A DNA stretch of 64,000 nucleotides from 2-01-FULL-40-13 sp964433155 (GTDB lineage Bacteria > Patescibacteriota > Microgenomatia > UBA1406 > GWC2-37-13). Shown one piece after another: positions 36,177 to 45,127 of the stretch (position 1 is its first letter; every line of letters starts with the position of its first letter). Under the pieces are notes generated by a model, which saw only the letters and a list, made by a program, of their open reading frames with translations, ran no database searches and was not told the origin of the DNA. The position numbers and the translations under genes are program-made. Location: NCBI GenBank assembly GCA_964433155.1, contig CAYSQE010000002.1, positions 94,119 through 158,118 of the forward strand, read 5' to 3'.

Positions 36177-36205
36177 TTGAATATGGTTTTGAGTCGATGT
36201 ATACT
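36177..36205 (+). promoter_or_regulatory. Promoter of the Crp/FNR-family gene
   Basis: TTGAAT (36177-36182), a 17-base spacer and TATACT (36200-36205) precede the ATG at 36217 by 11 bases, giving a very short leader. Confidence 0.6.
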
Positions 36206-36216
36206 ACAAAAACCAT

Positions 36217-36861
36217 ATGGATAGACAAATAAAAGCCAAGATTCAAGCTTTTTTTGCCAAATTTCCTTTGAAGCGTTATAAAAAAGAAGAAGTCCTAATA
36301 GATCCAAATGAGGAGCTTAAGGGGGCTTTTTATCTTGCTAAAGGATTCGTGCGAGAGTACACAATATCTCCTCAAGGAGACGAACTAACGCTCCACGTCT
36401 TTGCACCGGGATCGTATTTCCCAATGACCTGGGTTATCAATGGGATCAAAAATCGATATTATTATGAAGCCTTGATGACGTGTGAAACTCATATTGCATC
36501 AAAAGAAAAGGTATTGGGTTTTTTTGAAAAAGAGCCAAGCGTTATTTTTGAACTTTCAAAAAGACTTTTACAAGGTATAGATAAATTTTTAGTGAGGATT
36601 GAATATTTTGCCTCTGGAACGGCAAAGATAAGAGTTATCTCAGCGGTTTTATTTTTAGCCCGTCATTTCGGAGTTGAAAAGAAAAATGCAATAAAGCTGC
36701 AGTATCCATTTACCCATCGTGAAATAGCTTCTTTCGCTGGAGTTAGTCGAGAAACTGCAAGTCGTGAGATAGAAAGAATTCGTAGTCAAAAGTTGGTTGA
36801 GATTAGAGATCATAAACTGGAAATTAAAAATATAGATATACTTAAAAAACAACTCTTATGA
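36217..36861 (+). CDS. Crp/FNR-family transcription regulator
   Basis: The 214-residue protein has an N-terminal cyclic-nucleotide-binding-like beta barrel (GAFYLAKGFVREYTISPQG, FAPGSYFPM), a long dimer helix and a C-terminal HTH with FTHREIASFAGVSRETASREIERI. It lacks the N-terminal Cys cluster of FNR, so a 4Fe-4S sensor is unlikely, and the Crp cAMP-site Arg/Ser pair is not evident. The signal is unknown. It overlaps the ychF start by four bases and diverges from the csoR group. Confidence 0.88.
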   Translation: MDRQIKAKIQAFFAKFPLKRYKKEEVLIDPNEELKGAFYLAKGFVREYTISPQGDELTLHVFAPGSYFPMTWVINGIKNRYYYEALMTCETHIASKEKVLGFFEKEPSVIFELSKRLLQGIDKFLVRIEYFASGTAKIRVISAVLFLARHFGVEKKNAIKLQYPFTHREIASFAGVSRETASREIERIRSQKLVEIRDHKLEIKNIDILKKQLL

Positions 36862-37916
36862 ATCTAAAAATCGGAATCGTTGGTCTTCCTAACGCAGGAA
36901 AGTCGACGCTTTTTAATGCGTTAGTTGAGAGGCCTAAAGCAGGAGTCGCAGCTCATCCTTTCACAACAATTGACAAAAATATTGGCGTGGTCGAGGTACC
37001 AGATAAAACCCTATTTGATCTGGCAAGAATTGAAAATATTGGGAAGGTTACTCCAGCTGCCATAACTTTTGTTGATATTGCTGGACTCATTAAAGGAGCT
37101 CATAAAGGCGAAGGATTGGGAAATCAGTTTTTGCATCACATCCGAGAGGTAGACTTGATTTTACACGTTGTGAGATTTTTCAAAAATGAAAGCATTCCAC
37201 ATGTACATTCAAAGATCGATCCAGAGGAAGATGTTGATATTATCAATGAAGAACTTTTGTTGGCAGATTTGCAAACATTAGAAAAAAGATTGGAGAAAGA
37301 AAAAATTACCCCTGAGGAACGAGCGATGTTGAGGATTATTATCGATAAACTAAATCAAGGAATACCAGCCTCAGAAATAAAATTGGAACAAAAAGAGTTA
37401 GAATTTTTGAGGTCACTAAATTTGCTGACGATAAAAAGACAACTATTAGTTGCTAACATCGATGAAGATGAGATGACAAAACCAGCAAATAAGATAAGCG
37501 GGAGCGAAGTTTTATCAGTTGCAGCGAAGTTTGAGTCAGATCTGCATGAATATCCTTGGGTTGAGCAGCAAAAGATCTTAAAAGATTTGGGCCTGAAATC
37601 TACAGCTAAGGAACAGGTAATAAAAGCCGCATATGAGGCGCTTGATGTGTTGACATTTTACACAATTGCCAAACGTAAGGAAGCTCGCGCTTGGCCGTTA
37701 GAAAGTGGCTCAGCCGCCCTAGCAGCAGCAGGCAAAATCCACACAGATTTTGCCAAACATTTTGTCAAGGTTGAGGCAATAAATGCCAATGAATTGATTA
37801 AAATCCGGTCCTGGCACAAGGCGCATGAGATGGGGAAGATCGGGATTCATGGAAAAGACCACGTTATCAAAGATAAGGACGTTTTGGAGTTTAAAGTAGG
37901 GCTAAAAGAGAGATAG
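36858..37916 (+). CDS. ychF: Redox-regulated ATPase YchF (OLA1-like)
   Basis: The 352-residue protein has G1 GLPNAGKST, DIAGLIKGAHKGEGLGNQFL and the unusual ATP-binding G4 NIDED region, then a TGS-like C-terminus ending FKVGLKE. YchF is a conserved ribosome-associated ATPase linked to stress. Its start overlaps the regulator's stop by four bases. The length is normal for the family. Confidence 0.95.
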   Translation: MNLKIGIVGLPNAGKSTLFNALVERPKAGVAAHPFTTIDKNIGVVEVPDKTLFDLARIENIGKVTPAAITFVDIAGLIKGAHKGEGLGNQFLHHIREVDLILHVVRFFKNESIPHVHSKIDPEEDVDIINEELLLADLQTLEKRLEKEKITPEERAMLRIIIDKLNQGIPASEIKLEQKELEFLRSLNLLTIKRQLLVANIDEDEMTKPANKISGSEVLSVAAKFESDLHEYPWVEQQKILKDLGLKSTAKEQVIKAAYEALDVLTFYTIAKRKEARAWPLESGSAALAAAGKIHTDFAKHFVKVEAINANELIKIRSWHKAHEMGKIGIHGKDHVIKDKDVLEFKVGLKER

Positions 37917-37920
37917 TTTG

Positions 37921-37929
37921 TGCTATAAT
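37921..37929 (+). promoter_or_regulatory. Extended -10 promoter before 37937
   Basis: TGCTATAAT (TGn-TATAAT) ends seven bases before ATG 37937, giving a predicted leaderless transcript for the small membrane-protein gene. No -35 box is evident. Confidence 0.5.
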
Positions 37930-37936
37930 ACCGACT

Positions 37937-38361
37937 ATGCCATTTGAAGCGCAGATAATTCCAGTAGCAGTAGCCTGTGGAATAGCACTGATTCCTCCGG
38001 CGATATGGACGATTTATTCCTTACGAAAAAAACCAGATGTTCCTGAAGCTGATTCCCAACTGCTCACAAGCAAACCAGAGCATAATTCTAGAGGCGCAAA
38101 GCCAGAAGAACATGGATACGATATGCAGGAAATTGCTGGTGGGATTGGTGAACCTAATACTAGGTGGTGGTTGATGAAAAGAAAAACAAGAAGAGGAGTC
38201 AAACTTTTTTTGCCACAACAGATAGAAAAGTTCGGATGTACCCCGTAGAACCAATTCCAGACGCTAGTCAGCTTCCTCATGGTAGAAGTACACCAAAGGC
38301 CCGAAGATGGCAAAGAATATTTAATAAGTGGGGAGAGATAAAAGAGAAAGAAGAAAGTTAA
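37937..38361 (+). CDS. Hypothetical single-pass membrane protein, possibly frameshifted
   Basis: The frame from ATG 37937 gives 103 residues with one membrane segment (IIPVAVACGIALIPPAIWTIY) and ends at 38248. A second frame, open from 38164 to 38361, continues with MYPVEPIPDASQLPHG, RRWQRIFNKWGE and KEKEES and looks coding. The overlap region around 38164-38248 may hold a frameshift that splits one gene of about 140 codons. Alternatively they are two overlapping small genes. No family recognised. Confidence 0.45.
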
Positions 38362-38792
38362 TCCATTTTCTTTAATCTTCTTAAATATTTTTCTTCTTGT
38401 TTGGGCTTTGAGGATAAAAAAATATCAACAAAGTTTTTTGCCGTTTCAAAGTCAAAAAAATCCGAAGCGAGAGCTAACACATTGACGTGGTCGTTTTCAC
38501 GAGCGTGTTTGACCTGTCGTTCATTGAAACCCAACCCACAACGAACACCCTTAAATCGATTGGCAGCTATACAAACGCCGACACCAGATCCACAGATGAC
38601 AATACCTAAAAATTCATGGGGATTTTGTAGGACCGCTTGGGCTACTTTTTGGGCGAAGTCTGGATTATCGTCTTCGGGGTTATATTCATATGCACCTAAA
38701 TCTTCAACACGGATATTTTTCTCTTGAATATATTCAACAAGTTTATTTTTGAGCTCAAATCCTCGGTGATCTGCACCGATGAAGATGGTCAT
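38358..38792 (-). CDS. rpiB: Ribose-5-phosphate isomerase B
   Basis: The 144-residue protein matches RpiB/LacAB: IFIGADHRGFELK, ICGSGVGVCIAANRFKGVRCGL (the active-site CGSG with following loop) and NVLALASDF. It interconverts ribose 5-phosphate and ribulose 5-phosphate, serving the same pathway as rpe. Length is normal. It is convergent with the preceding small gene, overlapping by four bases. Confidence 0.93.
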   Translation of the reverse strand: MTIFIGADHRGFELKNKLVEYIQEKNIRVEDLGAYEYNPEDDNPDFAQKVAQAVLQNPHEFLGIVICGSGVGVCIAANRFKGVRCGLGFNERQVKHARENDHVNVLALASDFFDFETAKNFVDIFLSSKPKQEEKYLRRLKKMD

Positions 38793-38809
38793 GAAAATAG
38801 TTTACCAGA

Positions 38810-38904
38810 TTTTAGATGTTAGACCATAGACATTAGAAAAAGATGTACAATTTATTAAATTAACTAGGTTTATCTAAAATCTAAAGTCTAATACCTAAGG
38901 TCTA
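38810..38904. repeat. Intergenic inverted TCTAA-type repeats
   Basis: TTAGACCATAGACATTAG is nearly the reverse complement of CTAAAGTCTAATACCTAAGGTCTAATG within the same spacer. Similar TCTAATAGTCTAA and TAGTCTACAGAC strings occur in other spacers (near 30011, 32787, 32961, 45953 and 47992). These form a third, AT-rich family of intergenic repeats. Confidence 0.5.
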
Positions 38905-39714
38905 ATGATGTTCGACACCCACTGCCATCTAAATTTCAAGGCTTTTGACGGACATGTTGATCGGGTAATTGAGGATGCAAAAAAAATAGGAGTAACTCAT
39001 ATTGTCATTCCAGGAACAGATAGTGAAACCTCAAAGAAGGCTGTTGAGATTGCGGATAGGTTTGAGAATGTCTATGCTGCTGTTGGGATTCATCCTCATC
39101 ATGTGTATGAAAATGTTAAATCTGAGATACAAGAGGTAGAAAGATTTTTAAGTCATCAAAAAGTTGTTGCAATTGGAGAGGTTGGGGTGGATAGACATTA
39201 TTACCAGAGGACAAAATACGAGAAATATACGGTTGATGAAAATTTTATTACTTTGCAAAAGGAAATTCTAAAAAAATGTATCGATACATCGATAAATCGA
39301 AATAAAAGTTTAATTATCCATAATAGGGAAGCAAAGGAGGATTTATTTGAGGTTTTAAATGAAAAGTGGGATAGAAAATTGGAAGGTCGAACTGTTTTTC
39401 ATTGCTGTGAGCCGGATACCGAGCTCTTGAAATTTGCCATGGAGAACAAAATATTTATTGGCGTCGACGGTGACGTTACATATAGAAAAGACAAGCTGGA
39501 ATTTATCAAAAAAGTTCCATTAAGTATGTTGGTCTTAGAGACGGACTCACCTTTTCTTTTGCCTGAACCGTTAAAATCAGAAAAAAAATATCCAAATGAA
39601 CCTAAAAATTTAAAATTGATTGCCGAATTTATAGCTCAATTAACAAATGTATCGATTGATCGATTAATCGATACAAGTACAGAAAATGCGATGAAATTAT
39701 TTAGAATTAGTTAG
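38905..39714 (+). CDS. tatD: TatD-family metal-dependent DNase/hydrolase
   Basis: A 269-residue protein with the metal motif FDTHCHLNFKAFD, AVGIHPHHV, AIGEVGVD, IIHNREAKED, VFHCCEP and LETDSPFLLPEP. These are the TatD landmarks in order. TatD enzymes are Mg2+-dependent 3'-5' exonucleases or deoxyribonucleases acting in repair. Starts at the second Met are possible. Confidence 0.92.
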   Translation: MMFDTHCHLNFKAFDGHVDRVIEDAKKIGVTHIVIPGTDSETSKKAVEIADRFENVYAAVGIHPHHVYENVKSEIQEVERFLSHQKVVAIGEVGVDRHYYQRTKYEKYTVDENFITLQKEILKKCIDTSINRNKSLIIHNREAKEDLFEVLNEKWDRKLEGRTVFHCCEPDTELLKFAMENKIFIGVDGDVTYRKDKLEFIKKVPLSMLVLETDSPFLLPEPLKSEKKYPNEPKNLKLIAEFIAQLTNVSIDRLIDTSTENAMKLFRIS

Positions 39715-39911
39715 TTCTCCCACTTAATTTGAGACAAAATGATCCCAGCCACAAGGCCAAATTCGTAAGAGTGCAAAAAGGCGCCTACAGCTCCACAGAC
39801 AATAAATATTCCTACCATTACAAAAAGTTTAAACTCTGCGTTTATCTGTATTGCAAAATGCATAAATAAAATATAGGCAATTGAAACGACAGCGTATGTT
39901 GTGAGATCCAT
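39711..39911 (-). CDS. Small membrane protein, 66 residues
   Basis: Two hydrophobic stretches (YAVVSIAYILFMHFAIQI and FVMVGIFIVCGAVGAFLH) indicate a two-pass membrane protein. The gene lies one base after the glycosyltransferase stop on the same strand and overlaps the end of tatD by four bases. No family recognised. Confidence 0.55.
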   Translation of the reverse strand: MDLTTYAVVSIAYILFMHFAIQINAEFKLFVMVGIFIVCGAVGAFLHSYEFGLVAGIILSQIKWEN

Positions 39912-39912
39912 A

Positions 39913-40983
39913 CTATAAATCTAAAACTTTTTTAAATTTATCCTTAAAATTTTTTCCTTTAAAATATTCTGATCTTTTTTGAGCAGCTATTCCTAACGTA
40001 TTTCGTGTGTCTTTTCTAAAATACAGTTCCCCAATTGCATTTGCTATCTTATTTGGATTTTCTGGATTTGCAAATAAAGCTCCCTGTGAATCACTTATTT
40101 CTTTCAGGACAGGGATATCTGAAAGTACTGAAGGACAGCCTTGAGAGGTTGCTTCAAGATATGAGAAACCAAAGCCTTCATCGCGCGAAACCAATATATT
40201 ACATCGGGCATTCTGATAGAGGTGAATCAATTCTTCATCAGGGACAAAACCGGCAAAAATAAATCGCTTATCATTTTTTGTTTCCTCAACAAATTGTTTT
40301 AATTCTTGCTGCCAAGAATGAGACAAGTTCATAGTTAGTAGTTCATAGTTAGTAGTTTTAAATTGTTCAAAGATTTTTCCAATGAATACACAAGTCACAT
40401 TAATTATTTTTATCGCTTTTGCCAGATTGACAAGATTCTTATTCCAGGTTGCGTCACCAACGTATATACAATAGTTCATAGTTGATAGTTCATAGTTCGT
40501 AGTTTTTTTACCATGAACCATGAACGCTGAACTATTAGCTGTGTTATTGAATATCTTTGGCAAGCATGGATAAATAACTTTGACTCTACTTACATTGACT
40601 TTCAGCATTGAAACAATGTCACGTTTACTAGCTTCAGAATCTGTGATTATTAAATCGTAATTTCTTAAAGCAAGTTTGTTTAAAAAAATATTAAATCTTC
40701 CTTTTATTCCTACAGGAAAATGTTTGGGGTATTTGAGAGGAATTAAGTCATGGATGACTGAGATTTGTTTTCTAGCAATTCGCCCCATCGTTAACGGTGG
40801 TTGAAGAAAGTTGAAGAAAGGATTAATCAAGATAGTTGGTAGTGAGTAGTTAGTAGTATGTAGTTTGTTAGTAAAAAGCCAATCAGGAAAGTTCTCTTTG
40901 AGAATTTGGAGATAACGCCCAACTCCACGCACTTTACTTTTCTCATCGGAGGCTGTTTGGTCATGACAATAAATTGAAGGCAT
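39913..40983 (-). CDS. Family 4 glycosyltransferase with repeat-derived peptide inserts
   Basis: A 356-residue GT-B protein with ISVIHDLIPLKYPKHFP, LIITDSEASKRDIV, YVGDATWNKNLVNLAKAI, LIHLYQNARCNILVSRDEGFGFSYLEATSQG. Three inserts resemble one another, KLHTTNYSLPTILI, KKTTNYELSTMNYC and KTTNYELLTMNLSH, and are encoded by TAGTTCATAGTTAGTAG-type repeats. They fall in loops, so the enzyme may still work. Confidence 0.85.
   Translation of the reverse strand: MPSIYCHDQTASDEKSKVRGVGRYLQILKENFPDWLFTNKLHTTNYSLPTILINPFFNFLQPPLTMGRIARKQISVIHDLIPLKYPKHFPVGIKGRFNIFLNKLALRNYDLIITDSEASKRDIVSMLKVNVSRVKVIYPCLPKIFNNTANSSAFMVHGKKTTNYELSTMNYCIYVGDATWNKNLVNLAKAIKIINVTCVFIGKIFEQFKTTNYELLTMNLSHSWQQELKQFVEETKNDKRFIFAGFVPDEELIHLYQNARCNILVSRDEGFGFSYLEATSQGCPSVLSDIPVLKEISDSQGALFANPENPNKIANAIGELYFRKDTRNTLGIAAQKRSEYFKGKNFKDKFKKVLDL
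40328..40366 (-). repeat. TTNYELxTMN-encoding repeat
   Basis: The tandem AGTTCATAGTTAGT / AGTTCATAGTTAGT pattern lies inside the glycosyltransferase gene. Related runs occur at about 40471-40507 and 40837-40872 in the same gene and at 30283-30316 in rpe. Confidence 0.75.
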
Positions 40984-41007
40984 GAATCAATTGTAGCAAA
41001 ATCGAGC

Positions 41008-41373
41008 TTATTTTATTTTTTCAAAACTGCCGCTTAGATCGATATAATAGGTGTAAACTTGAAGTTTTGGATACAGCTTTTTAATTGTCCGCCTAGCTTT
41101 TTTAAGATCTTGAGAATGTTTGGCGTGAGTACTTTGTTTGCCATAAGCTCCACAGTCTTCATGGTGTATGAGGACAACCTGTGAAATATGATGTAGTTTG
41201 ACAGAAATAGCCAACTGTTTCTTAATAGTTTTAAGATCTTTCGTTCCACCTGCAAATCCCACATAGTCATAAGTTTTTCCCTCCATATTTTTATCCAGCC
41301 ATTTACGAATAAATTTCTGAAAGCGAAAATCAATACAAGAAACAACCAAAGCATCACACGTATATATTGTCAT
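41008..41373 (-). CDS. Beta-carbonic-anhydrase-like protein
   Basis: The 121-residue protein has VVSCIDFRFQ (zinc Cys and the Asp-Arg dyad) and VLIHHEDCGAYG (zinc His-x2-Cys), the beta-class active-site set. It is shorter than typical beta-carbonic anhydrases (about 200 residues), so it may be a compact relative with another role. It stands alone downstream of a glycosyltransferase. Confidence 0.75.
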   Translation of the reverse strand: MTIYTCDALVVSCIDFRFQKFIRKWLDKNMEGKTYDYVGFAGGTKDLKTIKKQLAISVKLHHISQVVLIHHEDCGAYGKQSTHAKHSQDLKKARRTIKKLYPKLQVYTYYIDLSGSFEKIK

Positions 41374-41407
41374 GAGAAAAGTATTATAAATAGCTTAAAG
41401 AGTTTTT

Positions 41408-43258
41408 TCAACCTTTAGCTATTAAGTAGAGATTTACTGTATCGAAGGGTTTCAGAAGAGAAAATGCTCGACACATATAAGAAAACTCATCTTCTCCAGC
41501 AATCACAGGAATATACGAAGATAAAATTGTAAACATTTTATGAATACCAAATTCTTCCTTCATTAATTGTTCTTTATCTTTTTCCTGAAGAGCATCTATT
41601 TTTATACTGTTAAATTTGCGAAAATAAATTTCATCGAGAACTCTTTCTTTCATAATATATTGTCTTAATTCATTTATTGCTCTTTGTTCGCCAAATCTAT
41701 GAGAAAAAAGCACTCTTTCTCTATCACTAAGTTCGCTAATCTTCCCATCTATTTGTTCTAATTGTTTCTCAGTCAATCCTTGAAAAGCGGGAAGAAGTTT
41801 TTCTGTATCTGTGGCACGGATATATCTCCATGCGCGGGCATAGTTTCGAATGACAGCCACCATAAGATTAGTTGTAAAACCCTCAAAAATATCAATTGCG
41901 TGAGACGCGCTTTCATCAGCAACATCTTGAAGTAATAAATTTAGTAAAGGATTTCTATCATTATTTCTAACTGCAAGTCGATAACTATTTTCTTTTAAAA
42001 AGGTTAAGCTTTGTCTATCGATTGCAGGAGCATCTGAAAGGTGAGAACCGGCCATGAACCCAGAATGTCTAACATCCTCGCTCGTCAAATTTCGATCGTC
42101 TATAAATTGTTGCGCAGTCCACAAAGAGTCGCTAAAGGAAACAAGCCCTTGAGTTGTCATATCTAAATTACCTTCGTTTTCCGTGGCTTTCCTAATTACC
42201 CTTGCAGTGGTGGCTATCATTTCTAATTCTGGAAGAGGTATCTCTGGATCTATAAATCTAATTGGAGATCCGAGATAATCAACATCTTTATAGTCAAATC
42301 CTAACCATATATCATCTCCGAATCCTGGATAGGGGAGAACGACATTCATCACCTGTTCGTCAAAAGGATTGGGCACAAAAGAAAATAAACTACCTGATTG
42401 GGCCAATTCAATGATCTTAAATTGTATTATTTCATCTTGGCTTAATGGTTGTAGTGGTGGGCGATATTTTAATACATGGAGAGCCGCATGATCCCAACTT
42501 AAGGCTTCATAACTAGTTGGTACTCCAGCCCAGGTCTTTGGTTTAACCTGCATGTGAGTTTTTTGTTGTAAGCCTTTTGCGAAAGTTACCACATCTATAT
42601 TTAGAAAAGGTTGTCCTGTAGAGTAAAAGCCATTTGAAAGCGTTATACGTTCTTTTCCCTCATCGTCTTTGATCGTTCTGGGAAATACCCATTCTTCTAT
42701 GAATATATTATTTTGTTTAGCCGTGCTTCGTCTGTATTGACCCCCGGTCAAATGTTGCTGAAGAGAACTTGCCACACTTCGCTGAACTTCGGGCATGTTT
42801 AGATTTGAAGAAACAAAATCAATATCTCTCCCTTGCGTGATTTTATGCATCACGCCTTGGCCTAAAGAGCTTACTGGTAGACCGTTTACATTATCCCTTA
42901 CTAAATCTTTTGTTGATTGTTTGATACTTGGATAGATCGCGTAACTTGCTGTTGTTGCGGCTGTGCTTTCGATGATGCCTAGGTCCCCAGCATGTTGCAT
43001 TCCCTGGACAACTGATTTAATCGATGGATGCTGGATAAAGTTGCCGCTATGTGCAAATAAAATCCAATGGAGCGGCAGAAAAGGTGGATAAAGTAATACG
43101 TTTTCCTCTGGCTTTAATTCCGCTGCTTCAACTGCTGGCAAGCGTGAAGCGGGTGGAAGATTCATGTATTCCTTTGATTTTCTAAATGCGGGCCAATTGA
43201 TTGATGCGCCTATCGCAAATAACTTTATTGGACCCCCGGGTTGATATTCAGAAGACAT
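41408..43258 (-). CDS. Large hypothetical protein, partner of the STAND-like regulator
   Basis: This 616-residue protein has no membrane segment or signal peptide, and I recognise no domain. Landmarks are GGPIKLFAIGASINWP near the start, LPLHWILFAHSGNF, a region with VLPYPGFGDDIWLGFDYKD and a helical C-terminal third with QRAINELRQYIMKERVLDEIYF. It begins 15 bases after the regulator stop and is almost certainly co-transcribed with it. The pair looks like a regulator with its effector or sensor, but no function can be assigned. Confidence 0.6.
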   Translation of the reverse strand: MSSEYQPGGPIKLFAIGASINWPAFRKSKEYMNLPPASRLPAVEAAELKPEENVLLYPPFLPLHWILFAHSGNFIQHPSIKSVVQGMQHAGDLGIIESTAATTASYAIYPSIKQSTKDLVRDNVNGLPVSSLGQGVMHKITQGRDIDFVSSNLNMPEVQRSVASSLQQHLTGGQYRRSTAKQNNIFIEEWVFPRTIKDDEGKERITLSNGFYSTGQPFLNIDVVTFAKGLQQKTHMQVKPKTWAGVPTSYEALSWDHAALHVLKYRPPLQPLSQDEIIQFKIIELAQSGSLFSFVPNPFDEQVMNVVLPYPGFGDDIWLGFDYKDVDYLGSPIRFIDPEIPLPELEMIATTARVIRKATENEGNLDMTTQGLVSFSDSLWTAQQFIDDRNLTSEDVRHSGFMAGSHLSDAPAIDRQSLTFLKENSYRLAVRNNDRNPLLNLLLQDVADESASHAIDIFEGFTTNLMVAVIRNYARAWRYIRATDTEKLLPAFQGLTEKQLEQIDGKISELSDRERVLFSHRFGEQRAINELRQYIMKERVLDEIYFRKFNSIKIDALQEKDKEQLMKEEFGIHKMFTILSSYIPVIAGEDEFSYMCRAFSLLKPFDTVNLYLIAKG

Positions 43259-43272
43259 ATGATATGTAGTAA

Positions 43273-44502
43273 TTAATAAATTAAAAAACCTTGGCCTTTT
43301 TTTGTCACGAGGATATTCTTAGATAGCCCTGTTTTTAGAAGAGTTAATCTAATTCTAGAAATGAGCTTATCTATTGCCCAGTCAGAATATTTTTCTGCCC
43401 ATTCGTCTTTCCAGAGTTTTGAGGCAATCTGTTCTCGCGAAACAATTCTTCCCTTATTAAATATAAGAAGCAACAAGGCTTTTTTCTCTTGTTGCGAAAA
43501 AAGGTAAGAGATGTCTTTGCCTTGATATTCAATTTTATTATCCTCGGAAAGTCTTATCTGAGAAGAAAAAAAAGAGTCTTTGAGTTTCGATTCTAAAAGA
43601 GGTATACCTATTCGATAGTTTTTTTTATCTTTCTCAACCAAACCAACGAGTTCAAAATAATTCTTATTTGACTCTTTGGCTTTATTTTTATTGCCAAAAC
43701 ATAATTCGATCAGATCTTTCTTTTCGTCAAGAGTCAAGAGATTAAGTATGGAATTTATACGTATGCTAACTCCAGGATTTTCGAGAATTTTTTCTAAATT
43801 ATTTTCGCCTGATTCTCGAAAAATGCGCAGTACGAATTTCAATATCCACAGATGTCCTCCACATGTTTTGACAATCTGGTTGACAAGATTTTCATTTACC
43901 TTTAAATGCCAATTTTTGGCTGCATTTTTAATAAATATTTTGCTTTCTTGTAATGAATACAAAGGAAAGAGCATGACATTTTGAAGAAAACGGTCGTATG
44001 ACTCAAATAGTTCTGAAAGCTCCTTTTTATAAATATTTGCTTCAAAGAAAATAAGCCCACCAACCTTATTCATCTCAACAATTGTTTCGTGTATCAGTCT
44101 AAGAATTTTTGATAGAACATCATAATCTAGTACCTGTCCATTAAGGACAAAAAAAAACGGATCCTTTCCTTTTCTGAGCATTTTTTCACAAATATGTTTC
44201 AAATTATCATCAGGATTTACTTGTAGTTTAAATCGTTTTACTGATTCTTTAACTTTTTGAAGAAATGATTTTTCGTCATCGCCCGCCTCAAGAGATATTG
44301 TCATAAAAGCCATCCGCTTATAATAGCCTCCAAGAGTTGCCTTCAAAATATCCTTGTTATTTACAAAGCGAGTGAGATTGTAACCAATCTTACAGCCGGG
44401 GAAACACATCGCAACGCCTGATTCACCATACCTAACTGGTTTGAATATTTTTTCAGACTGTTTTTTGATCTCTTCTTTGGAAATGTCAAGAATAAGGCGC
44501 AT
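43273..44502 (-). CDS. STAND-like ATPase/regulator with C-terminal OmpR-type winged helix
   Basis: The 409-residue protein has an N-terminal degenerate P-loop (FPGCKIGYN near residue 36), predicted NTPase-like segments (FFFVLNGQVLDYDVLSKIL, GGLIFFEANIY) and a helical region. Residues about 315-409 form a winged helix with ISYLFSQQEKKALLLLIFN, REQIASKLW and VTKKGQGFLIY, as in Trans_reg_C. An extended -10 box (TGATAAAAT) lies on the minus strand at 44544-44552, and TCAGG/CCTGA half-sites occur upstream at 44507, 44558 and 44599. It may respond to a small molecule or protein signal. Confidence 0.7.
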   Translation of the reverse strand: MRLILDISKEEIKKQSEKIFKPVRYGESGVAMCFPGCKIGYNLTRFVNNKDILKATLGGYYKRMAFMTISLEAGDDEKSFLQKVKESVKRFKLQVNPDDNLKHICEKMLRKGKDPFFFVLNGQVLDYDVLSKILRLIHETIVEMNKVGGLIFFEANIYKKELSELFESYDRFLQNVMLFPLYSLQESKIFIKNAAKNWHLKVNENLVNQIVKTCGGHLWILKFVLRIFRESGENNLEKILENPGVSIRINSILNLLTLDEKKDLIELCFGNKNKAKESNKNYFELVGLVEKDKKNYRIGIPLLESKLKDSFFSSQIRLSEDNKIEYQGKDISYLFSQQEKKALLLLIFNKGRIVSREQIASKLWKDEWAEKYSDWAIDKLISRIRLTLLKTGLSKNILVTKKGQGFLIY

Positions 44503-44666
44503 TTAAGTCAGGTTAAATAAGAAAATCCTAATTAGAGATGGATATTTTATCAGAATCCTGACTAATTTTCAAGTTATAGGCTTATTTTTGTGCGTCAGAG
44601 ACCTGTCAGGTTTTTATCAAGCTAAACCTATAAGTTTGTTATTTAATATGACCAATTAATAGTTTC

Positions 44667-45101
44667 TTGTTAACTATAGCGCCATCAATAAGAAAAGAAT
44701 TAGGTACATATGCTGTACATTTGGTTCATCCTTACGTTCTATTGGGAGCTGTAAGGAGCGGAGATGGAATAATTCCATTTATTTTTAGATATATCCGAGG
44801 CGTAAGTCAGGGTGAATCAAAACCAGAGAGTTTAGTAAATGCGACTTTACATGCAACGGTCTCGATAGTTGCGCGCCTCACATATTTTGAGCTAAATTTC
44901 AAAAATGACCTTAGGCCGCTTTTTAGTCGTCATTTTGTAGAAGGAGGGGCAGATATGGCATCAAATCTCATACCGTTGTTAGCGGTTGCTCACGGCAATA
45001 TCGATATAACTCAAGGAATTCTTGCTAAATATTTATTTAACGTCGCAATCCTTACAGCTAAGTTTGCTGCTGTAAGGGCAAAGGATTATTTGCAACAATA
45101 A
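44667..45101 (+). CDS. Hypothetical protein, 144 residues
   Basis: The frame opens after a stop at 44649-44651 and has no ATG near its beginning; TTG 44667 is a possible start. The product is hydrophobic in places (FVEGGADMASNLIPLLAVAH, YLFNVAILTAKFAAV). I do not recognise a family. It precedes a run of small plus-strand genes and is divergent from the STAND-like regulator. Confidence 0.45.
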   Translation: MLTIAPSIRKELGTYAVHLVHPYVLLGAVRSGDGIIPFIFRYIRGVSQGESKPESLVNATLHATVSIVARLTYFELNFKNDLRPLFSRHFVEGGADMASNLIPLLAVAHGNIDITQGILAKYLFNVAILTAKFAAVRAKDYLQQ

Positions 45102-45127
45102 ATAGTTTTTAAAATTTTTGAAGAACT

